DNA of 64,000 nt, taken from positions 248,001 through 312,000 of the forward strand of contig NC_133544.1 in NCBI RefSeq assembly GCF_048773025.1, in the 5' to 3' direction. The notes under the pieces are model-generated. The model made no database searches. It saw nothing but the letters and a program-made list of their open reading frames with translations, and was not told where the DNA came from. Shown here piece by piece: positions 21,461 through 32,500 of this stretch. The stretch comes from Camelus bactrianus. Its lineage: Eukaryota; Chordata; Mammalia; Artiodactyla; Camelidae. Positions within the stretch are counted from its first letter, which is position 1; each line of letters begins with the position of its first letter. The position numbers and the translations under genes were made by a program.

Positions 21461-23599
21461 GGGAAGGGGGCACCAGCTGACCCAGTGACCTGTCTGGGGT
21501 GCAGCCCCGTGCACAAGAAGAGGCCCACAGGGCTGGATCCCAGGGCTGACCCTCAGCCCTAACTCTGTTTGCAGCCAAAACCACAGCCAGCATCCAGACA
21601 CCTGAGCACAACTGGAACAGACCCTCCAGACATCATCCTGGCACCTCTGGGGGCACTTCTGGGTAGGAAAGCCCTTATTCTCCAGATGCTCTCACATCAC
21701 AGGGTCCTGAAGTATACGAGTGCCTGATGTTGTATCAAGCTGTCAGGGGCTGTGGAAATTTCTTCTGTCACAATCAACACCTGGAACAGAATGATGCACC
21801 TTCCACAGAAGCCCACTTCTCCACCTCATACCCGAGGGGAAGGTGACAGTCTGGTTAAATGACTGGACAGGGCCACATGCAGGTGGTGCTGCTGGGAAAC
21901 AGCCCCAGAAGGTCCACGTCCAGAGCCCAAGGTGCTTCCTCTTCACTCTTCAGGGAGGACCTGGGAGCTCAAGGATGCTCACCTGGATCCTACGCAGAAG
22001 GGAAACGTGCAGAGACCACCTCCCCTGGTTATGCTTTAGAAACACCAGGTTGGTCGCACCGATGAGATACTCGGGAGACAGGTGTGACAGTAGAGCCCAG
22101 AGGTGATGGTGGCCTGGACTCGTTTGCATCCACACCAGGACGTGAGGTTAGGGTGGTTCAGTCCACCCCCCAGCCAGCAGCCTTGTGAGCCTGGGGTCTG
22201 CGGTCATTACCAGGACCTCTCACGACACCTCAGCTCACCTGTGAGAACTGGGTGATTCTGTGCCCACTAGACAGACTCCCAGAAGAGTCTCCTGAGCTCG
22301 AACCTGTTGACGAACATGACGTCTACATGACTTTGTGGCGAACAGTTTATAGACAGGTGACCATCCCCGCATCAAACATTGACCCTGGGACGTCAGGTGT
22401 GTTTCACAGCCTGCTGATCCCCCAATGTCCATGCAGGGTTCATAACAGATGTAAAGTTAGGCGGAGAATGAGGCAGGAAGGGCACTTGGGAGGCTGAGTG
22501 CAAGTCTGTACATTTGACAGGAGGGAGTGGAAGGGGGCTGGGATGGGAGTAGCCAAGGGGCTTGAAGCCTGTGTGATTAGGGTTGGTATCACTGCTCCTA
22601 GACCATCTAGTAGGAATCCCGTTCCAGACGTGCTGAATCAGTGGTGAACCTGGGGGATTAAAAGCAGAAGTGAGGTCCAGGCTGAATGTAGAGCCAGGGA
22701 ACAGGCAGAAGTTGATCAGAGCTTCTCATTTTGAGATGCACTTGTGTCTTAGGGAAGAGTTGGTTTTGAACTCAGCGTGTCTGTCCCCTTCCCTAAATAA
22801 CGAGCATGCGCCGTCTGACTGAGGCATCTGTCCCCCACCTCCCCACCTCTGTCTGAAGAGGCGGGGTCCTTGGGGAAAGCCCTGAAGCTCTGGCTTGTCA
22901 GCACCTGCTTCCCCCTCTTCCTGGTGCCTGTTGTTTCTGACTGTGCTCTGATGAGGGTCTCCCTCTCAAGGTTCTGCATCTTGTCTCATTTTGTGTATAA
23001 CCCCCCCTCTCTCTGTGGGTCCCCACAGGGGTGTTAATAGACCATGAGGCCCATGGACAACGTCTAGAACGTTGAGGGTGTGAACTGAGAGGGGCTGGGT
23101 GTGATGAACGAAATGCGGCTTCATGGGTTTGACACAATGGGGTTCCTGAGGGCCCACCTCACAAGACAGCTTTTCTACTCCCACAGCACAGGAAGGGTGG
23201 AGCAGAATGCGGGCCTCTATCTCACATGAAAACTGCAAGCTGACCATGCGACACTCACACGTCCAATGACGAAGACACACAGAGGAGGGTCCAGGGAAAC
23301 ACAGGGGGATCTGTCCTGGGCTCAGTTCTGGGGAAAAGGAACAGGTTCTGAGTGGATGACGAGCACTGGGCCAGGAAAGGAAGGGCGGGAGGGAAGATGG
23401 GCTTGAAGGAGAGCAGCTCTTGTCCCAGAGGGAGGGGCTGCCCTTTGACTGGTGTCCAAGGGGTCCCATGGACAGGTCCCCTCCCCTCCCTGATGCACAA
23501 GCCACATAAGCCAAGAGAAGTGATACTCACAGCGGTTCTCAAAGAAACAGGGGAGACTAACTCAGCCCTTCCCTATTTATGAAGACAGGGCCCCTCCAC

Positions 23600-23607
23600 A
23601 TGCAAAT
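23600..23607 (+). promoter_or_regulatory. IGHV octamer of IGHV4 A
   Basis: Perfect ATGCAAAT 119 bp upstream of the leader ATG at 23719, preceded by a TATTTATGAAG stretch. Confidence 0.9.
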
Positions 23608-23718
23608 TCCCCTTCAAGCTCGAGGGTAAAATCCACGCTTGGGAGGTGGGAGCTCACAGCTCTGTCCTCACACAGGGCTGAGGTCTCTGGGGAAGGCAGG
23701 GCTGTGGTCTAGGGGAAG

Positions 23719-24159
23719 ATGAGACTGTTGGGTCTTCTCCTGTGCCTGGTGGCAGGTCCCCAAGGTGAGTGTCTCAGGTGCCAGGCACGGGTCTGTTGGG
23801 ATGGAAGTGGTGGAGGTGACTCACGATGACTGATTCTCCGTGTCCCCAGGTGTCCTGTCCCAGGTGCAGCTGCAGGAGTCGGGCCCAGGCCTGGTGAAGC
23901 CCTCGCAGACGCTCTCCCTCACCTGCACTGTCTCTGGTGGCTCCATCACAACCAGCTATTACTACTGGAGCTGGATCCGCCAGCCCCCAGGGAAGGGGCT
24001 GGAGTGGATGGGAGCCATAGCTTATAGTGGCAGCACTTACTACAGCCCATCCCTCAAGAGCCGCACCTCCATCTCCAGGGACACGTCCAAGAACCAGTTC
24101 TCCCTGCAGCTGAGCTCTGTGACCCCTGAGGACACGGCCATGTATTACTGTGCCAGAGA
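23719..24159 (+). CDS. IGHV4: IGHV4 A: heavy-chain V segment, looks functional
   Basis: Leader exon 1 is 23719-23764 ([15 protein letters not shown] plus one base) with donor GTGAGT. Exon 2 starts at 23850 and completes GVLS. The V-region is 23861-24159 (299 nt), opening [22 protein letters not shown]1 is [10 protein letters not shown], framework 2 is [14 protein letters not shown] and CDR2 is IAYSGST. Framework 3 runs [19 protein letters not shown] to AMYYCAR. Framework 2 is conventional. Camelid IGHV4 segments are reported in both classical and heavy-chain-only antibodies, so the class cannot be told from the germline alone. The frame is open. It is the recent partner of IGHV4 B (57685-58125) and differs from it mainly in CDR1. 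Confidence 0.94.
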
Positions 24160-24198
24160 CACACTGAGGGGAAGTCAGAGTGTGCCCACACACAAACC
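24160..24198 (+). other. V-RSS of IGHV4 A with variant heptamer
   Basis: Heptamer CACACTG (24160-24166), differing from consensus CACAGTG at position 5. It is followed by a 23-bp spacer and nonamer ACACAAACC (24190-24198). The essential first three bases CAC are kept. Its partner IGHV4 B has the consensus heptamer. Confidence 0.92.
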
Positions 24199-25654
24199 TC
24201 CCCGCCTGGGGAGCCCAGGACCCCCGGGGGGTGCTCAGGACCCACCAAGGGCAGGGCTGAGCCCCAGAGCAGGTGCAGAGGGGCTGGGAGGGGTTTGCGG
24301 TTAGAATCCCTGGTTTCCTTTTCCTGTTCATCTGCTCTACCAGAGACCCCCTGCTGGACACTAATTTTTCATTCTTTTGACTCATTTGTATCCAACAATA
24401 ATATTGTACTCAGGATATATTTTATTTTCTTCTCAAAAAGGTCCAAAGGATGCTAGGTTTTAAGATAAATTTCCAGGTGAGTCTGGAAGTCTCAGAACTG
24501 TTGAATGTTCTGAGAAGGCCCAGGCACTTGTACTACACGTCTAAACTGTTATTCATCTTTGTCTTTGCTCCCAGGGCAGGAGGCTGCACACCCTCCATCT
24601 TCCTGTCAAAGGGCACAAGGGTTTGCATTGTGCAGGATGCGTTTTACAGACGCTAATGCCAGGGTGCCCCGGACAGCATGTGCAGGGATCCTCATTACTC
24701 ACGGGGCACGGGGACCACAGTTCAAATATGGGATAAAATTTATTTGCAGCCCAATATGAAAACTGCTGTTGTATTTAAACACCTCATGGACAATTGCAAC
24801 GTGGGCAGCACTTTGAATCGCCCAACACACTAACATTCCCCCTTGAGGTCGGTCAAGGTGAGATGCTCTGCCCTCTTGTTTCAACTCCCATCACGTAAAT
24901 GAGTCTCCTTCCAGGTCCAGTTAGTGCCAGGTTTTTCCCTCTTTGTGTTAGAAGGAGTCAGTTTGCCTGTTTGAGCTGGTCCATGTGTTGTCCTGAAGCG
25001 CAGTGCAGCGTCCCTGAGCACAAAGTGCTGTGAGTGACTTACCAGAAATTATCTGTGACAGACAAGCTCCATCCAGGCATGAGTTATACTGATGGGGGCA
25101 TTGAGCTTGAAATAAAGCTTCAATATAAATTTTCTTCAAATAAACAAATTCACATCTCACTTTGGGTATTTGTGTCAGCCTTGGAAACTTGTCTCAATTA
25201 CAAACACAGACGGTAAAATGGAGATTTATGGCCGAGAAGATGGTGACATAGACTGGGTGGAAAACCACTGTGAGGAGGCTTCAAGGTCAGGGGGATTCTG
25301 GGCAGAATATCTCCAGAGTATTCTTGATACAGGAAGTCAGGGTGAGCAGATGTTCCCTGAAGATCATAGGTTAGGGGAATTGGACCAAATATTGAGGGCG
25401 ATCAGATTTCCAGGGTGAGGAGTCTCACTAACCTGACTCAGCAGGTTTCTTGATAAAACTGGGACATGCAAAGATGGACCCAGAATCCCGCAGGCCCAGA
25501 CCTCGTGGAGAAAAGCATCTCAAGGAGCCTGAGTGCTGAATGGTCAGAGGGTCTTTGTGAGCTTCGAGTCAGGGTTCTTATCTTCACTGGCATGATTCTC
25601 TGAGAGCAGAAGGCTTAATCCAAAGGGACACGGACTCCTTCTGGTCATTCCTCC

Positions 25655-26049
25655 TCTTGATGGCTCGTCTCAGCTGTGAGCACCTCCTGGGTCTGAGGAA
25701 CACTGACCTATGTGGATGGTGCTGTGAAGTGATTGTGTCTTTGTTTTTCCAGTCCCCAGGTGTCCTGTCACGGGTGCTGGTGTAGGAGTTGGTCAAAGAG
25801 TATTGAAGACTCTCCCCCGCACCTACTCTGTCTCTGGGACCCCCTCCATCACACACAGTGGTTACTGGGGGATCTGTCACACCCCCAGGGAAAGGACTGG
25901 GTAACTCACTTGCTTTGGGTGTACGGTCTATGTCTCTTAAAAGGCGCCTCCATCTCCACAGACATATTGGAGATGAGGTTTCCCTGCAGCACAGCTCTGG
26001 GGTCTCTGAGGGCACAGCCATTTGTCACTCTCACATGAGGGAGAGTGAG
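25655..26049 (+). pseudogene. Decayed IGHV4-like relic (copy 1)
   Basis: A leader-like remnant with GTGAGC (about 25655-25682) is followed by CCCCAG and GTGTCCTGTC, the IGHV4 leader exon 2. The V-region is recognisable from 25771: TCCATCACACACAGTGGTTA for CDR1, GGGAAAGGACTGGGT for framework 2, and TCCCTGCAGCACAGCTCTGG for framework 3. It has several frame breaks, including an in-frame TAG at codon 5. The YYC motif at the end is destroyed, and no proper heptamer remains. A nonamer-like GATGAAACC lies at 26073-26081. It cannot encode a V domain. The same relic is at 59619-60013. Confidence 0.85.
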
Positions 26050-26103
26050 TGAGGGGAGGTCAGGGTGGCCCAGATGAAACCAGCCCTGCAGGGAGGGCTC
26101 AGG

Positions 26104-26117
26104 CCACCAGGGGTCAC
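26104..26117 (+). promoter_or_regulatory. CTCF-like motif 3' of the IGHV4 relic
   Basis: CCACCAGGGGTCAC matches the CTCF core at 13 of 14 positions and lies 22 bp past the nonamer-like remnant. It may be the remains of an RSS-linked CTCF site. Confidence 0.35.
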
Positions 26118-27504
26118 CCAGGATCATGAGGAAACAAGAGGGACAGTTTCAGAGCAGGTGCAGGAGAAGCCATGGGGGGTTTCCTCCCAGACACTGGGGA
26201 TGCTCCACTGGACCATCACCTTCCCTGGAAGCCCATCCGAAATGATTCCAGGCAAACATCTTCTTTCTGAACTTGAGCTTTTTTTCAGGGTGTCTGAATT
26301 GTCTGTCCTTTTTCCCTCATTTGTTGTAGGACCAGACACAGAAGAAATGTTTTTTCATGGGACCTTTAGTTGAAATGTATCCACTAACTACTCTTTTTCA
26401 TTGTCAAATTTACAGATGTTAAATGACACAAATGATTCTTCTGTGCATCCTCGAGTCTGCCTTCCACCTTCCAACGTATTTCCAGGCATTTCATCCTCGA
26501 GAGTGTCCTGAGTCCTGTTTCCTGCAGTGCCTTTCCCTAGAATAGCATGAGGAATGTTGTGTAGTTGGAAATTGATGTTTGTGTCATGCTGGAGTCATTC
26601 TGTCCCCCAGAGGACACTTGGAAATGTCTGCAGACAGGTTGGGCTGTCACATGTGGCGTGTGCTACAGGAACCTAGTTACCCAGAGGGCAGAGTCCATCG
26701 ATGCTGCTCAACACTCCACAATGCACACAGAAACTCCCAAAATGAGAAACTAGCCTCAAATGTCAATAATGTGGAAAAACTCTGAGAGAAAGTTTAGTAT
26801 CTTGTCAACTTCATAAAAATGTTGACATACAGAAGGTAAATTTCTATATGTAAATAATTTTCACTGAATGAAAACATGAACAAACACCAAAATTGGGCCT
26901 TCAGTTCACTCACAGGCACCTTACAGCCTCTTCACCCCTGTGTGCTGGTTGTGGGCCGGAGGGTCCTGAGCACAGGCCTGCAGGTGAAGGGGACATTGGA
27001 GCAGAGAGCCAGCACTGGGGAGGGGCCGTGTCCCTGCTTCACCTGATCCCCAAACAAGACAGGGCAAGGCTGAACCTGGTTGTTATAATATTCACTAAAA
27101 TCCAACCTATATCAGCTATTATAGGTTTTTAATTTGTATTAATAATTAATCTCAATATTAACTGATATTTCACATGTTTGTCTTATATCTAGAATAATTT
27201 TGAATGTAATTTTTCAATTCATACTATTATATCCAAACATGCCATTTGTATCACAGACACTTTGTGTCGGAAACAGCCAGGCCTTCACCAGCATGCCCAC
27301 CCCCTCCCCCAGGGGCTCACAGCTACTCTGCACCTCCCCTCACCTCCTGCAGGCTAGACGTGGTCCCCTGCTGCCTCCTACACAGGGTTGCTGCTAGGAA
27401 TGTCTGTGAACGTAGGACCACATGTGCATCCCAGTGACTAGCTCACAAAATTATGGGAAATAAAAGATAAATAAATTGAATAAAAGTGTCTCAGAAGTTA
27501 ATGA

Positions 27505-27640
27505 GGCTCACAGCAAAAGAGAATGTGACAATGAATATATATATATGTTCATGTATAACTGAAAAATTGTGCTCTACACTGAAATTTGACACTACATTGT
27601 AAAATGACTATAACTCAATAAAAATAGTTTATATATATAA
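27505..27640 (+). mobile_element. L1 3' UTR tail in P2
   Basis: Same insertion as at 1006-1173, with a TA tract of only a few repeats. P4 lacks it: at about 61455 the flanking sequences on its two sides are joined directly. Confidence 0.75.
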
Positions 27641-29059
27641 AAAAAGAAGTAAATGGTTTTCACATACAACAGACTGAAAGTTATTTCAAAGGCAAAAATG
27701 GGTTTATTTGGAACCAACAGAGAATTACGGTTTGGGGTCTGACGTCCTGGTGAGCCACATGCAAGTCCCCAGTGAAAACAGAGACATGACTCTTCTACAG
27801 AATGAAGGGGGAGGTGAGAGGGCTCCTGTGAACAGGAGTCCATGGGTTTTCATTGGCTGAGTCCTTACCAGGAAAGAAGAGGAGGCCCTGCTTCTCCCTG
27901 TTGGGCTCAGACATGAAGTTCCCAGGTTCCAGGGTGGAAGCTGCAGTCCTCCTGCCTGAGAGCCACTGTGAAAAGGCTGCTTAGAGGGGCTTCTTGTAGG
28001 TGATCAGGACTCAGGAGGTGGTCACTCGGTGTGACGCAGTCACGAGGGACTTCATTGCTGACGGAGGGGATAAGCGTGGATGTGCTGAGGTTGAGACAAC
28101 ATAGCACAGCTCTTTGAGGAGCAGAGAACAAAAGGGCATCTTAGGAGGGGACGCGGCTGACTGAGACATGTTGACTGTGATGGGTGGACCTGAACAAAGG
28201 GTCAGAGGCCATGAGGACCCCAAGGCAGTGGGAGTCTCCCTGTGCCACAGCATTCGGCTCACGGCTATAAAACCCTAGAGGTCTGCGGAGGCCCCTGTGG
28301 TTTTGGTCAACACCCCAAGACAGCCCCTTGCTTTTATACAAAAAGGAGAAAGGGGTCTGGTAATCAGGTTGCCCACAGCAGGACGGGATCTTCAAACGCT
28401 CCTTTAAGGCCTTGAATCTGTGTCTTCTGGTTCCTCCCTTAAAATGTAGTCGGGATTGCCAGTGTTGAGAAAACTTCATGTAGGTTTTCCTTGAGAGAGA
28501 AGTGTGGAATCTGTCTCAACAGAAATCAGCTAGCCTTCCAAAATCCCTCATATTTGGCGATTAGTGTTGCATTTAGGAAACGTAAAAACACCATGGATGT
28601 AAGTAGAGGCTTGTTCTGACGTCAGATGCCCTAGACATCAAATATGATGCTGGGAAACTGCACATTTTCTGTAGCCACATTTAGTCCCTTAGAGGCTAAA
28701 AGTTTATAAGGAGTAGATGCTGTCTTCCTGCAAGAACGTTTGAGAAGAAGAGCAAAGAAGCAAATTATACACATATTGCAACAAAAGAGAAAATCTAGAA
28801 AACTTTGCATCATCCAGACCAGCCTTCCGGTGGCTCCAGAAATGAGAAGGACTCTCAACAAATCCCTGAAGCACTAATGTCCTGGTGAGCTTTTCTCTTC
28901 CCACTGAAGGCTAAAAGGTAACGGCTACCTCCATCGGCTGGAACAGTAACCAGTGCACAGTGGACAGCAGTTACAGTAAAGGCTTCACTTCCAGTGGGAG
29001 TGGATGTTAGCACCACAGAAGGGTTAGGGATGACAGGTTGATAAAGGATTAGAGTGCAC

Positions 29060-29551
29060 TTTATTATTGTTATTATCTTTACAATTATTTTGCTTTTTTT
29101 TTACACATGGTTCATTTCCAATGTCAGTTTTTGGTGCATAGCATACAGATGCAGTTCTGCACACACGTAGGTATATTTTCAGAGATTACTTTCCGTATGT
29201 TATGTACAAATCGTAGAACACAGTTCCCTGCACTATACGGTAGCTCTTTGTTTTACATCTGTGTTACGTATGGTAATGTGTATCTTAATCCCAAACTCTT
29301 AATTTATCCCTCCCCTACCCTATGCACTTTGGTGAACATAGTTTGTTTTCTGGGTCCATGAGTCTACATTTGTCTTTTAAGTAAGGGTTTTTGCATTTTT
29401 TAATTCCACATCATGGGATAAGTATTTTGCTATCTGACTTAACTCACTTAATATGATTGTGTTTATATCCATCTGTGTTGCTGCCGATGGCATTATTTTA
29501 CCCTTTTTAAAGTACACATAGAACACATACAAGATGAAGTATTGCTCAGCC
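29060..29551 (-). mobile_element. L1 3' region fragment in P2, minus strand
   Basis: Copy of the fragment at 2585-3082, with the same ends, so inherited through duplication of the unit rather than a separate insertion. Confidence 0.7.
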
Positions 29552-32500
29552 ATATTTCAATGCAGTCTGCTGATCCGAGGTCCTGGACACCACTCCCCTC
29601 TTGGCATTGGGGTTTTCTCTCCAGGAAAACGAGAGTATCTCAGAAACACCTACAAGATCCAGTGAAGGCTTCAGCCTTAGAATCTGCTCTTCTGGGCTTC
29701 ATGGCATGAAGGGATTCCTTAATTGTCGGGCACTGATTAATCCTAGGAAGGTGATAAATTCTGTTTGAATTTTGAAGGAGGCTACACTGTGAATTTTGCC
29801 AAAATAATTTGGGGATTTTGCCCGAAAAGGGGTGGTAACTAACTCAGTAGGTAAAATGGTCGCTGCTTCTACAATTAGCTGTAATATCAGCAGAGACAAA
29901 ATGAATAAAAGATGTCTCAGGGCCACTTAATTAATTTCATACCTATTTGATGGCTGCTCTCACATGCCAGATCATTTCCCCCTTTGGGGAGACAGAAACT
30001 GTAGCAGGATGCTTCACTGTGAAGTCTCATTCCATAAATGGATAGGGGTGGAGTTACTAAGGAGTAAAAGGTGTGCATCTCTCAAAAGGCCTAAATAAAA
30101 GTGGGAGGTCCAGAGGCAGAGATCCCTTGAGGCTCATCACAGGTCCCCGCTGTGTGAACTGCTTTAGTTCCCTGAGCCTGGGCTGCCCTCAGTAGCTCAG
30201 CTGAGCAGGGAGAGTCCGGCTTCAGTGCCCAATATGACTGGGGGAGACTCATCCCCAATCTGAGAAATGTGTGTCCACGCCTATTGAGAGAAAGGACTGG
30301 GGCGAGCACAGCTATTCCCTCAGAGCCAGTCACTGGGGATCAGGAGGATGCTGGGAAGGCTGGTCAGAGGGCTGATGGTACCTGAAGTGCACACACTTGT
30401 AACAACCTCTTTCCCAATGTCCTGTGTCTTGTCAATAATAGCGGAGAGAAGGAGCCTTTTGCTTTTGTTTAGGAGCCCTCAGTTGCTGGAATTCAAGTTT
30501 AATAATGTAAGATTCATCCCTTTGGGAGACTCATCTTCAGTGTGAGACAGGTTGTTTGCAAAGGTAAGTAAATCTGGGTCTGGACAGGGTATAGCTTTGC
30601 ATTCCAGCTTGGAACTTCTCACTACAAAAGAAATGTACTGCCTGAGCTTATTAATAGACATACATTTAAAAGGTACCTAAGTGGAATAAACTTCAGGAGC
30701 AGGAACATAACTTTCTTTTAAAAGTATCTGAAGTTGTTTGTGATAAACATGGACATATTCAACCGATTTTTATGGGAAACCTGGATTTTGATTCCAAATA
30801 ACAGTCTTGAAAATGTCTCAGGAATTGCCCAGTGAATTTGCCTAAATAATACTAGAGACTTTTTATATAATAAGTTACTGGACGCTTCTCCTGGTCACAA
30901 ATCTAAACACCTTTCAGGATTCTCCCAGAAGCAAGTTACACCAACGCCAGGCCTGACCTGCACAATAACCGCAGGAACAGGATGATGGAAGTCACAGAAG
31001 CTGGGCCGATGAGTCTGAGGGACCCCGTTAAACTCCTCAGCGAGGATCTTTGGTTGCTTTGGAGAAATCTTTGAATATGGTTTGCACTTTACTTTCGTCC
31101 AGGAAAGAAAGTAATTGTGAGATTACCCTCTGGGTCCTCAGAGGAATTAAATTCAGAGGAAAAAGTTCTGACAAGTTGGAGGAAAAGTGCGTGGGGAGAA
31201 TTTCAGAGGAAGCGGGAAGTTCGAGGAGACCCTGACTGTGGAAGACCTGAGGGAACAGCGGAGGTGCAGCAGTAAGAGGCGAGGGAGGAATTGGTGCTGG
31301 AGGGAAGCCTGAGACACACAGGCCAGGGAAGGGGAGCCCGAGGCTTCAGAGGCCCAGATTTATTTCCTTAGTCCCTGTTTGCTTCAGTTAATCTTATGAT
31401 CAGGTCTTAGAACAGGTAACTTAAGGTTCCTAAACATGTTTCTAAGGCACAGAATAATGAGGGAAACAGGTGTTCCATTAAATTTTGAAGATGTTTCATA
31501 GTTCTCCAGCTTGTTATTAAGAAAAGTAACTTTGAGTTTTTCTAAAGTTCCCCATCATGGCCGTTGACATGTGTATTTAATGGAAGCATGAATCGCCTTT
31601 CGCCAGGTCTGTCCATCTCAGTAAAATTTCCACAATGTAGGTCCCTGGGTTTAAAACAAAAACTCAGCTGGGGTTCCTACTGCAGAAGTGACCTCAAAGC
31701 AGTTAGATAACTTGGACCCCATTTCTCAAGCTGATTTCTGGAGAAAAAAGGAATAATTTCCAAGCAGCCTAAAGGGTCAAACAGCTCAAATAGCGCAAAT
31801 AGCCAGCAGGGCTAACACCAGTCAGGTCTAAGGGATCAGTCTGGTTCTGAAGGAGCCAGGATGAAGGATGCTCAGCACAGGCTCAGTAGATCTGCCCTTA
31901 TTTCCAAGAGTGGGAGGAAGGCCGGCCAATTCCAGCTGGAAAAACCTGATTTCAAAATCAGACTGAATGCCAAACAAGTAATTGTATAAATTATAAGACC
32001 TTATATCGGAAGGGTAAACCTTAAGCAGTTCTCAGACAAAGCCTGCACAGATGTGGAAGCTGGGATCCAGGAGAATGATTTAGACTCAAACTCCATTGTA
32101 GTTGAGAATCACAGGGCGCAGCTATGGGCCCAGTGTGGGTCCCACACCTGTTTGCTCAGCAGCCCCACAGTCATACGGTGTCTTGTCTCATTCCATAAGG
32201 GCCGCGGAAATGTTGACCTGAAACACGGAGATGGCCACTTATTTTTCTAGCAAAAAGAAATGTTTTCATCTGGAATCAACAACGATTTGCGTTAGGGCCT
32301 GGAATCACAGAGACCCACCTGCAGCTCCTAGCATACACGGGGATAAGAACTATTTTGCAGACGGGAATGGATTTTGGAGGAGGGGCTTTAGTGAACAAGG
32401 CACCCAGGGATTCTCACCAGCTGAGCTGTGACCACACCTCACTGCCTGAGTCCTTGCCAGGTGGGAACAGGGCATCTTTCTGCTTCTCAAATCTGGAATC

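Larger units (their letters stand above)
17205..27200. repeat. Recent segmental duplication, copy 1
   Basis: This block, containing IGHV3 B, IGHV4 A and an IGHV4-like relic, is repeated at about 51903-61170. The offset is constant at 34.70 kb up to about 19.85 kb, then 33.97 kb to the end. The step of about 730 bp is one LTR insertion present only in this copy. By eye the two copies are about 98 percent alike, much closer than the P units. On the left the high identity begins around the IGHV3 leader; on the right it fades at about 27.2 kb. Within it, 17820-23590 shows no gene: a CA-rich microsatellite (18298-18355), the LTR and an old L1 fragment. Confidence 0.88.

Noticed and set aside
22966-23514. 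Long minus-strand frame of 182 codons, repeated at 56932-57492
   Set aside because: Low-complexity, Ser/Pro-rich, no recognisable domain. It overlaps the IGHV4 promoter-proximal flank and is preserved only by the recent duplication.
23774-24385. Long minus-strand frame over IGHV4 A (and 57740-58351 over IGHV4 B)
   Set aside because: Shadow of the V exon on the opposite strand. The real gene has leader, splice sites, octamer and RSS on the + strand.
29699-29926. Minus-strand frame with a signal-peptide-like start
   Set aside because: The equivalent frames in P1, P3 and P4 are broken or read differently. The hydrophobic start is likely chance.
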